In this document: positions 1 to 8,575 of the stretch, one piece after another | Position numbering within the stretch: position 1 is the stretch's first letter | Layout of the letters: each line of letters starts with the position of its first letter | Made by a program: the position numbers and the translations under genes | Assembly: GCA_043769645.1 (NCBI GenBank) | Contig: JAYVJC010000020.1 | Coordinates: forward strand, 1 to 23,731 | Direction of reading: 5' to 3' | Source of the DNA: JAYUDN01 sp043769645 | Lineage (GTDB): Bacteria > Patescibacteriota > Gracilibacteria > BD1-5 > UBA2023 | DNA length: 23,731 bases | Notes under the pieces: generated by a model | What the model was told of the DNA's origin: nothing | The model's input: the letters and a program-made list of their open reading frames with translations, nothing else | Database searches by the model: none

Positions 1-83
1 TCCATTATCCATTATCCATTATCCATTATCCATTATCCATTATCCATTATCCATTATCCATTATCCATTATCCATTATCCATT
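1..83. repeat. Heptanucleotide tandem repeat (TCCATTA)n
   Basis: Nearly twelve perfect copies of the 7-bp unit TCCATTA run from the window edge to three bases before the sufS start codon, so the array may extend further upstream. Seven is not a multiple of three, and the plus-strand repeat has no stop in any frame. A copy-number change would shift spacing or reading frame for anything upstream. It could be plain intergenic microsatellite or a phase-variable leader; the sequence shows only the repeat and its position. Confidence 0.97.
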
Positions 84-86
84 CCT

Positions 87-1322
87 ATGTACCGTTCCGA
101 CTTCCCCATTTTTACGACTCATCCTGACCTGATCTTTCTCGATTCCGCATCATCGAGCCAGAAACCACAAATAGTGATCGATGCGATGACCCATCACATG
201 ACCCATTCATATGCGAATATCCATAGAGGTGCCTACGATCTCTCAACCCTTTCAGAAGATATTTTTCACCGCTCGAAACAAGCCGTCGTACGATTTCTCC
301 ATGCGAAAAATACGGGAGAAATAGCATACTTCTATAATGCCACGGCCGCTTTCAATTATCTCGCTCAAAGTATGATGAAATCTTGATGGCTTAAGAGGGG
401 AGATACGATCCTTCTCTCACAGATTGAACATCATGCCAATATCGTCCCTTGGCAGATCATCGCAGAAACGGTTGGTATCGACATAGAGTTTGTCAAAATA
501 GGAATTGATGGGAGGTTAGATATGGTCGATCTGAAGTCGAAACTCACACCCGAAGTGAAAGTCATATCCCTCACGGGAGCTTCGAATGTCACTGGAGAAT
601 GTCTTCCACTTGCAAATATTCGCGAAATGATTGATATGGTATATCCTGTCGAAACGAAGCCATTTTTTGTCGTCGATGGGAGTCAACGGTTTGCTCATAT
701 GGCGAGCGATGTCGAAGGAATCGATATTGATTTTTTCATATTTACGGGACACAAGGTCTTCGCAGATACTGGTATCGGCGTCCTCTATGGGAAAGAGCAA
801 CTCATGCGGAAGCTTCTCCCAGCAAGCTCTGGAGGTGGAGCGATTAACTCCGTGAGTGAGTCGGGATATGAACCAGCAGGACTTCCATTTCGACACGAAG
901 CTGGTACACCACATATCATCGGAGCAGGGAGTCTTCTTACGGCCCTCGAGTATATAGAGTCAATCGGTGGGTATGAGGCAATGCTTCGCCACGAGTCGAA
1001 CCTCGTCGAACATGCCCTCAGGAAACTCGAGAACTTCTCTCCATTCACAGATGGGCGTCTTCGAGTTATCGGTCCTACGTCCTCGAAAGATCGTATCGGG
1101 GTTTTCTCCTTCGCCTTTCGAGACCTTCATCCGACGGATGTGGCAGAGTACCTCGCGGATAGGAATATAGCGGTTCGCTCGGGACACCACTGTACTGAGC
1201 CCCTCCATCAGGCTCTCGGTATCGGCGCTTCTCTCCGTATGAGTCTCTCGATTTACAATATCGAAACTGATATTGATCGGTTTTTCGAGGTTCTTGAGGA
1301 AGCTGTTACGATCCTATCATAA
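87..1322 (+). CDS. sufS: Cysteine desulfurase, SufS type (aminotransferase class V)
   Basis: PLP enzyme that removes sulfur from cysteine to give alanine and an enzyme-bound persulfide for Fe-S cluster assembly; cytosolic. The reading frame spans 411 residues, close to the usual 405-410, once the TGA at 384-386 is read as Gly in the conserved 'GW...GD' segment before the 'EHHANIVPWQ' motif. The PLP lysine is Lys223 in 'FTGHK', and the persulfide cysteine is Cys369 in 'RSGHHC', the type II (SufS) arrangement. The start is the first ATG after the heptamer array; there is no Shine-Dalgarno. Upstream suf genes may lie outside the window. A hairpin terminator follows. Confidence 0.95.
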
Positions 1323-1331
1323 TCTCATCAT

Positions 1332-1362
1332 AAAAAAACTCCAGGAAGAACTGGAGGTTTTT
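1332..1362 (+). terminator. Rho-independent terminator after sufS (probably bidirectional)
   Basis: Stem CTCCAG (1339-1344) / CTGGAG (1351-1356) with a 6-nt loop, flanked by an A-run on the left and a T-run on the right. It lies between the convergent sufS and DUF805 genes and could serve both. Confidence 0.8.
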
Positions 1363-1372
1363 ATGGCATGAC

Positions 1373-2005
1373 TTATCCTAGAAAGGCTACCTTAGTATTG
1401 ATAGGATCTTTCCCGTACTGATTATCCCCTTTCACACCCGGGCGAAAACTCAGGAATATCCACATTATAAAAGAGATGACACCGATAACTTGTTGTAATA
1501 TTGAAAATATGCGAAGATAGGAGGGTTGTGCTATTTCCATCATACTTTTGATATTATCCAGACTTGCGGGATCTCCTCATGATGATCCAAGCGCTGCTAT
1601 GGATGAATAATCTATTCCTGGGAGAATTCAAAGCGTTTGGAACATTAAAAATGCTATGCCTAATATACCTGTTGCGAATGAAAGCTGTACAATGAGTTTT
1701 ACATTTTTTCCATCATTTCAGAAGTCATGGCATCGTTTTGTAGCATTAGTCAGTGCAATTTGGTAGAATATGTAATAGACGTATCAGTACAATAAAAATG
1801 AAACTATTGCCATTATTTTTACTCCAAGTAATCCAATTCATATTGCTCCAAGAATCCCAAGAGGAATCATACATAAAAATAATAAAAATCCTGGAACGAG
1901 AGAGCGTGCTAAGTATTGATATCTTCTTACTCTCCCTTCCGGCTCAATCTGAAAAAATTTCTCCTTAAAAGTATACTGGACTTGAGTCAAAGTAACATTT
2001 TCCAT
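1373..2005 (-). CDS. DUF805 family membrane protein
   Basis: Integral membrane protein of 210 residues with no known reaction. It is visible only when five TGA codons are read as Gly. The family marks are present: 'RRYQYL' near residues 27-32, 'RCHDFGNDG' near 91-99 (the usual R-x-HD-x-G-x-x-G pattern), and the C-terminal 'RPGVKGDNQYG' near 188-198, which matches the DUF805 signature of Gly-Asn/Tyr-Gly before the end. About four hydrophobic segments fall near 36-60, 63-84, 106-126 and 167-187. The region 128-160 is a Gly/Ser-rich loop. It converges on sufS and shares its terminator. Start ATG is at 2005; the gene diverges from the membrane gene at 2088. Confidence 0.85.
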
Positions 2006-2087
2006 ATTGAAAAAGTTAGAAAGTAAGAAGATTTGCTTGAAGTAAGAAAATCACTATGATGATACGGTATAGTAAGTTATAAGCAAT

Positions 2088-3020
2088 ATGATAACAAAAA
2101 ATGTATTTGATTATTTGGAAACTTCATTTAATAAGATTTTTTGTAAAAGATGACTCCTCCTCCTCGAATCGAGTTTTATCGTATGAGGTGTGTCAGTACT
2201 TATTTCATTGGCATTTTGGGGAGTTCTTGGGTATTGCTTCTATTATGTTTTTACCAAAGATCTTTTCGATCTCTCGAATTATCTTTATGCTTCAGTCTGG
2301 ATATTAGGAACTCTTATTTTTTCCGTTTTTGAGTATTCATTTTATGCGATCATTATCACGAAGAAATTCCAGGATTCAGAAGGGAAAAATAGGATATCAT
2401 TCGGGCAAGATATTCAAATCTGGTGGCATGCTTTCGGAACCTACTTTCAGTATATTACCTACTTTAGTAGCATACTTTTTCTCGGGATAATACTTTTGAT
2501 ACTTTGATGAGTAATGATATACCTTACTATCGGAGGATGGGTAACACTCTATGTCTTTTTCGCTCTTTGGGTATATCTCTATGTCTGATATCGATTGAGC
2601 ATATCCTGGTATAGTATACTTTTCGGAACTTGAAGAACTACTTGGACTCGATTTTGGGATGGGTGGAATCTGCTCGAGAATCGAGTATACAGCACCTTTA
2701 AAAAGGTATTTTTCTTTATGTTGATTGTCGGAATTGCGGCTAGTATTTCTTCCTATATAGCACAGCTTATTATCCCAGATTTTTCTCATATTATAGGTGA
2801 ACTCACCACGAAACTCGAAGCACTCAAAGGGATAAACCCAGATATGGAACATACGTTTTGAGTTCTCCGGGATATTTTTGGCTCTATTCTCATACCAGGA
2901 ATCTATACGTTGGTAGTATTTTCATTTTTTTCGAAAATCTCATTTATCCTTCAGATGGCTATGAGCCATACGTTTCTTACTGATTATTACCTTGATATCC
3001 TAGATGAGAAACATCAGTAA
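2088..3020 (+). CDS. Multi-pass membrane protein, unknown function
   Basis: 310-residue hydrophobic protein recovered as one frame by reading seven TGA codons as Gly, including a consecutive pair at 2505-2510. About six membrane spans are visible, around residues 29-53, 64-90, 120-142, 145-167, 205-230 and 262-290, with a short soluble N-terminus and a charged C-terminal tail ending 'DEKHQ'. I recognise no family motif; the layout loosely recalls glycerophosphoryl-diester or DUF975-type membrane proteins, but that is only an impression. Start ATG at 2088 is the first in frame after upstream stops; there is no Shine-Dalgarno. It is divergent from the DUF805 gene and ends before the fusA promoter. 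Confidence 0.8.
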
Positions 3021-3040
3021 AAAAGCGCATGTTATTTTTT

Positions 3041-3068
3041 TTGACATTCCCCCCTTTTTCCATATTAT
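3041..3068 (+). promoter_or_regulatory. Sigma-70 type promoter for fusA
   Basis: TTGACA (3041-3046), 16-bp spacer, TATTAT (3063-3068). Start of transcription near 3075 would leave a leader of about 120 nt before the fusA ATG. Confidence 0.6.
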
Positions 3069-3198
3069 TTCCGCGAAATCGTAAGATTGAAGAGGGAAGA
3101 TTGAGGTATTCCATTTTGGTTTCCTTCATAAGCCCACTCTACCAGATAATGGTACTGTATTCTTCATTCTTCATTCCTAATTATTAATTATTTTTTCT

Positions 3199-5346
3199 AT
3201 GGCCATTTCTAAAGACCTCAAGAATATCCGAAACTTTGGTATCTGTGCGCATATCGATGCCGGAAAGACGACTACGTCTGAACGAGTACTGTTCTATACG
3301 GGTATCAACCACAAGATCGGGGAAGTACATGATGGAGGAGCGACGATGGACTGGATGGAACAAGAAAAAGAGCGCGGGATTACCATCACTTCAGCAGCAA
3401 CCACGACCTCTTGGAGAAATGTACAACTGAACCTCATCGATACTCCGGGGCACGTGGACTTCACGATCGAAGTCGAGCGTTCGATGCGCGTACTGGATGG
3501 AGCGGTCGCCGTCTTTGACTCTTCTCAAGGAGTCGAGCCTCAGTCAGAAACCGTATGGAAGCAGGCTGATAAGTATGGGGTTCCTCGTATTGCGTTTGCG
3601 AACAAGATGGATAAGACCGGAGGAAATTTTATGATGACCTATGAATCTATCGTCAAGCGTCTTGCCGGAAACAAAGTGATCCCGATCCAACTTCCTATTG
3701 GACAAGAAAATGATTTCACTGGAATCGTGAATCTCGTCAATATGAAGGCCTACCGATTCGAAGGTCCAATGGGAGAAAAAGTGGTCGAATTCGAAATTCC
3801 TGAAACTATGAAGGCTCAGGCCGATGAGTGGCACGCGAAGCTCGTCGAAAAGGCGGCTGAGCAGAGCGATGAACTCATGGAGAAATTTTTCGAAATGGGT
3901 ACTCTTTCTGAAGATGAAATCAAACAGGGAATCCGTAAGGGAGTTATTTCTGATGCGGTCTACCCACTTCTCTGTGGTTCAGCGCTTATGAATAAGTGAG
4001 TCCAGCTCGTACTTGACGCGGTTGTTGACTTCCTCCCATCTCCTCTTGATATCAAGGGAGGGGTAATTACTGGGACGGATCCTGACGATGCTGAGAAAGA
4101 AATCATCCTCAAGCAAGATTCGAACGAATCTCTTGGCGCTATCGCGTTCAAGATCATGACAGATCCATTCGTCGGACGCATCACTTTCGTCCGAGTGTAT
4201 GCGGGAACCCTCAAATCAGGTTCGTATGTCCTGAACTCGGTTTCAGGAGAAAAGGAACGCATCGGACGACTCCTCCAGATGCATGCAAATAACCGTACGG
4301 AGATCGATGAAATCCCCGCGGGAAATATCGGTGCAGTCATCGGACTCAAGAATACCAAAACGGGAGATACGCTCTGTGATGAGAATAAGCCGATCGTCCT
4401 CGAACGTATGACGTTTCCAGAACCAGTAATCTCGATCTCTGTCGAACCAAAAACCAAGGCGGATCAGGAAAAAATGGGTATGGCGCTCAATAAACTTGCC
4501 GAGGAAGACCCATCATTCCGTGTTTCATCAAACCCAGAAACAGGACAAACGATCATGGCAGGTATGGGAGAACTCCACCTTGAAATCCTCGTCGATCGTA
4601 TGAAGCGAGAGTTCAAGGTCGAGGCCAATGTCGGAGCTCCACAAGTCGCCTACCGCGAAACCATCAATGCAATCGTCACTGATGAGCGAGGAGTTCATAA
4701 AAAGCAATCCGGAGGACGAGGACAATTCGGAGATGTTGTGATTACCTTCGAACCGATCAGCCCAGAAATGCGTCAAGCTGATCCGGAAGGACTCGAGGGA
4801 GAAAATGTATTTGTCAATAAAGTCGTCGGAGGAGTTATCCCTCGGGAATACATCCCAGCCGTCGAAAAGGGACTCAATCAAGCCTATACTCGAGGAATCA
4901 TCGCTGGATATCCGATCGTGGATGTGAAAGCGACTCTCACATTTGGTTCGTACCATGATGTTGATTCGAATGAACTCGCCTTCCGAATGGCGGCTATCAA
5001 GGCCTTCCGTCAGGCCGCGAAAAAGGCTCGTCCGGTCCTTCTCGAACCGATTATGCTCGTCGAGGTCAATACTCCAGAAGAATACATGGGAGACGTCCTC
5101 GGAAATCTGAACTCCAAGCGAGGTCAGATCAACGAGATGACCGAGCGAGGAATGGCAAAAATCATCCGCGCCTACGTCCCACTCTCAGAAATGTTCGGAT
5201 ACTCGACGGACCTTCGTTCCTCATCTCAGGGACGAGCGACCTATGTAATGGAATTTGCTCACTATGCGCACGTTCCAAACAGCATCACCGAGAAAATCCG
5301 CGCTGAGCGAGGGGTGAAATTCGAAGAAGATGATGAGGATGCATAA
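3199..5346 (+). CDS. fusA: Elongation factor G
   Basis: Ribosomal translocation GTPase, 715 residues (family about 690-710). GTPase motifs: G1 'AHIDAGKT' at 17-24, 'DTPGH' at 81-85, 'NKMD' at 135-138. Domains II to V continue to an acidic C-terminus 'EEDDEDA'. One TGA (3997-3999, residue 267) lies in the conserved 'NKGVQ..LDAV' stretch, where EF-G proteins carry Gly; this is among the best single proofs of the code change. Only one of the many glycines uses UGA, far fewer than in the surface protein at 6076-8262. The start is preceded by 'TTTTTTCT' with no Shine-Dalgarno. It is monocistronic between its own promoter and terminator. Confidence 0.98.
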
Positions 5347-5379
5347 TACGAATGAACGATCGAAAGAGATACAAAAATC

Positions 5380-5415
5380 AAATCCCTATCTTGAAAGAGG
5401 TAGGGATTTTTTTAT
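5380..5415 (+). terminator. Rho-independent terminator after fusA
   Basis: Stem AAATCCCTA / TAGGGATTT around a loop of about 12 nt, followed by seven T. It lies between convergent fusA and lepB and has an A-rich left flank, so it may work for both. Confidence 0.85.
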
Positions 5416-5444
5416 ATAGATCAAGTAATATTATTGTGTTCTTA

Positions 5445-6023
5445 TTATTTGATGGAATTACTTCCAATATCTACTTTCCCGCGCAGATCGATAAGACCGA
5501 AGAATCCGAAGACACTCGAGTCTAGAGAACCATTTACCTTATTCCCGAGGGCGAGTATGGAAGTCGTCGGGACCATGGGATATTGGCTGACGAGTCTTTC
5601 GAGTACGGCAGATTTGAGTTGATATGGCGCTCATAGACTATTTTTGACTCCTTCATTTTCCACTTGAAGCGTTCCTCCACTATATGTCCAGTGGTCCCCA
5701 CCGATCGCTATGACTCGTTTGACGAGGAGTTTATTCCCGATAGAGATGACTACAGCATCTCATCGTTTGACGGACATGCCACAGCTATAGGCTCCAGAAA
5801 GGTACGTAACATGTGATCCAGGATCGAGAATCCCTTCCATAGAAATGCCATCTACGATAGCGGGGAGTACTTCCGTAGTTGCACAGAGAGGCCCACTCTG
5901 TTGAACTGGTAGATTTTGATTTTTGGTTGTAGCGAGAAAGTAGGTTTTCACATACCAATATGAACCTCCGACTATAAGAAGCGATAGTATAAGAAGAGAA
6001 GCGACAGTCGGAGTGCGTGCCAT
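5445..6023 (-). CDS. lepB: Signal peptidase I
   Basis: Membrane-anchored serine/lysine peptidase (S26) that cleaves secretory signal peptides on the outer face of the membrane. 192 residues with TGA at 5760-5762 and 5631-5633 read as Gly. One N-terminal anchor spans about residues 8-24. The nucleophile is Ser61 in 'DGISMEGIL' (family box GxSMxPT, with the usual Pro here Gly). The general base is Lys102 in 'VKRVIAIGGD'. The C-terminal box 'LGNKVNGSLDSS' matches the LGDNRxxSxDSR motif, with Asp-Asn changed to Asn-Lys. It lies 52 bp downstream of the large secreted protein and is probably co-transcribed with it, which suggests this substrate is processed by it. Confidence 0.9.
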
Positions 6024-6075
6024 ACAAAGAGTTTATAGAGTTATCATATATCTCTAATCTTTTAAGAATAGATGA

Positions 6076-8262
6076 TTATAAAGGAGTACAACTATTCATA
6101 CTACACCCAATTGATTTAGTTCATGAAGTACATGTCCACATATAGTACCACATCATATACCATGGCTGTCAGTTTGCTGGGTTGGTACATGGTCAACCAA
6201 TATCCTGAGTACTGTAGTAATTCCCTGATATTCATACCGTACACTGATTTCTGGTACTATTATTACAGACGGGGCACGCAGCACAGTTTGGGCCACCACA
6301 ATCTACCGCTGTTTCGCTTTGATTCTGAATACCATCACTACAGGTTGGAGCAACGGCATGAGTTGCAAAACAACTTCTCTGTTCTTCTATGTTGCACCCC
6401 CACTGCCATATGGATCATCCATCATTTGGACCATATGAGACGGTACTTCATGGTGCACAGAGTCCACTTGAAGGGGCTGAGACGAAGGATCATCCAGCAG
6501 CTGAACCACAAACTCCTACATAAGCAGCTCGAGTCTGACAACTCGCTACGGTATCTGCCGTACAGGTCCAAACATAGACTCATCCAGCAGCCGTCACTGC
6601 AGAAGCTGTCTGTCCTGCCAAACAGAGATTGTCTGCAGCAGTTGGAGGACCATAGAAATAGTTACCATAGGCGCTACCACATTCTCCAGTGACATAGGTG
6701 GCATTTGCCGTAGCATTCACACAGATCAGAGCAGAAGGATTATTACAGCTATACTGATACCCATAGGCATAACTCCCTACGCCACCTTCTCCTAAGTAGG
6801 TACTTAATCCTTGATCAGCTTCTCTATCAGAAGTCCAATCCATACAATAAGAATATGCACCTCCTCATTTTCCTCATCCTAAATTAGGTCACCAGGTATT
6901 AGCATTCCAATAGGCATAAGTATTTTTATCCTCAGTCGTGAGAACACGGTTCTTTATGATATATCCTGGTGCTGGAATAGAAAATGGATATATATATGAT
7001 CGCCATATATTACCTACGGTATCTATGGGAAATCCATTGAGATCGACAAGGGTGTCCCAGTTGCTTCCGAGACGGTCCTTGAATCCTACGCTATTGATAC
7101 TGATGGCGGCGATCCAGGATCATGAAAGTCCTTTGGCAGTAGCTCGTGCCTGACACTTTGCATCGGCTCCAGTAAGTCCTCAGAGGTTGCCATTGTAGAC
7201 TGTAGATGTCATGAAAACCTTTTTGGTAATTCCTTTTCCTCATCCCCCTCATCCACCCGCTGAGAGTACGATCGCATCGACGTATCCCTTCGTTGCGACA
7301 TTGTTACTCGCGACTGGATCAAGCGCGATGATTCGCCCACTTACGGTCAGTGTTTCTGTGGGACTCGTAGTACCGATACCGACTTTTCCATCACCGGTGA
7401 TTCTGAGTTTCTCCGTATTATTGGTCGCGAGAACCATTGGCGTATTTTCTTTATTGTTGATTCCGAAACCGATATCTGATTTCCAGAGAGTCGTTCCATG
7501 ACTATTATCGTCGATCGTATTCTTCGTTGCGAGTCGTATAGCGAGTGCACAGTCGGCAATAAGACAGTCTGTACCAGTAACCGAGAGTTTGTGAATAGGA
7601 CTCATCGTTCCGATACCGACATTTCCATTATCTTTGATCACCATTTGAGCGGTTTGAACACTATTTTTTCTTGTATAGAAAATAAATCCTGGACTTCCTC
7701 AGACCGCAGTCCCCATATCGTAACCTATTGCTCAGCCTGTATTTGATGGGCTTGACCATGGTCATTGAGAAAACTGTATAGCTGCTGTATTAGGTCCATT
7801 CACTCGAAGAGCTATACCTGCATTTCCCGTCGTTGAAGTATTTTCTGATACGATCTGTCATTGGTTTCCATCGTTGATCGGATTATTGTAGACTACATGA
7901 AGGAGTTTATCAGGAGTTCTCGTACCGATTCCGATGATTCCTCAGGTAAAACTAATTCCTGAAGCAATATCTTTCCACTGAGAAGATCCTCCACCTCATA
8001 CTCAGTTGGCGAGAAGATAGGCGGCTATGAGGGTATCTACATTGATACATTTCCCTTTCAAGTAGTTGGCGCTATCAGTCTGGAATCCGATAAGGACGTT
8101 CGGTGTGGTACAACCGAAATTAGCAATGTTTTGGAAATACAGTGCAAAGAGTCATTGCGGTGGATTTTCTCAGCCAGGACCAAGTGCGGGAGCAGTAAGG
8201 GCTGTGCAATATGTAAAAAGAAAACCTAAAAAAATAGCGAGAACTTTGGTCAAGATATGCAT
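6076..8262 (-). CDS. Large secreted surface protein: fibre-like repeats, DUF1554-like domain, Cys-rich tail
   Basis: 728-residue exported protein, one frame only with about 24 TGA codons read as Gly. Residues 1-23 form a signal peptide. Residues 108-337 hold at least three 'GxxGIGTxxP' units (at 108, 213 and 292), each followed by a 'L.V.G'-type strand, then 'KGYVDA', the pattern of tail-fibre-like surface proteins. Seven consecutive Gly (336-342) form a hinge. From about 349, 'VFMTSTVYNG', 'GADAKCQ' and 'SWIAAIS' resemble a DUF1554 domain of the C-type-lectin-like kind. The rest, to 728, is Cys- and aromatic-rich and includes 'SDGIQNQSETAVDCGGP', a known extracellular Cys motif. No membrane anchor or sorting motif is evident at the end. 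It probably acts in attachment; that is inference. Confidence 0.88.
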
Positions 8263-8273
8263 AGAAAAATTTA

Positions 8274-8301
8274 ATTATACTCTATATTAATGCTCGTGCA
8301 A
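8274..8301 (-). promoter_or_regulatory. Promoter of the surface protein gene, near-leaderless
   Basis: On the minus strand: TTGCAC (8301-8296), 16-bp spacer, TATAAT (8279-8274). The -10 box ends only 11 nt before the ATG at 8262, so the 5' leader would be about 4-6 nt. Confidence 0.6.
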
Positions 8302-8386
8302 AAAAATGCAAATAAATTCCCGCTTCTCTTCTTTTTGCGAGCAAAGATAGTATATACTCAATCGTTATAATAGATCAGATTTTCGT

Positions 8387-8413
8387 TTGTAAATTCTATT
8401 TTTTCTATATAAT
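8387..8413 (+). promoter_or_regulatory. Promoter upstream of pyrG leader
   Basis: A perfect TATAAT (8408-8413) with a weak TTGTAA (8387-8392) and a 15-bp spacer. An ATG begins only 7 nt after the -10 box. The next gene is pyrG, with a terminator hairpin in between. Confidence 0.5.
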
Positions 8414-8490
8414 ACATATATGTTGATACTGGTGCCAAACACACATAAGTCGTCACCATAAGAAATCGGTCTTTTACGACCGATTTTTAG
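8414..8490 (+). ncRNA. Putative short leader transcript of pyrG with 13-codon ORF
   Basis: Between the TATAAT at 8408 and the hairpin terminator at 8463-8488 lies a transcript of about 70-75 nt. It contains an ORF at 8420-8461 encoding MLILVPNTHKSSP, ending TAA two bases before the terminator stem. The ORF would be essentially leaderless. This layout (short ORF, terminator, biosynthetic gene) resembles transcription attenuation, but a small independent RNA or a chance ORF is equally possible. The remaining 85 bp before pyrG holds only two near-identical 13-mers (8527-8539, 8543-8555) and no further gene. Confidence 0.3.
8463..8488 (+). terminator. Terminator or attenuator between leader and pyrG
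   Basis: Nine-bp stem AAATCGGTC (8463-8471) / GACCGATTT (8478-8486), loop TTTTAC, followed by T residues. It sits 88 bp before the pyrG start, on the same strand. Confidence 0.75.
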
Positions 8491-8575
8491 TTCTAAAGTT
8501 TGTTTCTGGATACTGTTTCCTAGAAAACTAATAGACCAAAATACTAATAAACCAAGAAACTAACATACTACTTTT

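Noticed and set aside
1..83. CRISPR array
   Set aside because: It is a continuous 7-bp microsatellite with no spacers, and no cas gene is seen in the window.
384..386. sufS as a pseudogene or two genes split by a stop codon
   Set aside because: The frame continues without shift through family-conserved sequence, and the same TGA interruptions occur in essential genes, so it is a sense codon.
3997..3999. TGA read as tryptophan (code 4) or selenocysteine
   Set aside because: Trp is regularly encoded by TGG in the same genes, the residues aligned to TGA in EF-G, IF-2 and SufS are glycines, and there are far too many TGA codons for selenocysteine, with no insertion element seen.
4528..4956. Minus-strand ORF of 142 codons inside fusA
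   Set aside because: A shadow of the codon pattern of EF-G, with no start context or motif.
6123..6692. Plus-strand ORF of 189 codons
   Set aside because: It is antisense to the Cys-rich end of the surface protein, whose sense frame carries recognisable motifs; the plus product is compositionally odd and lacks any motif.
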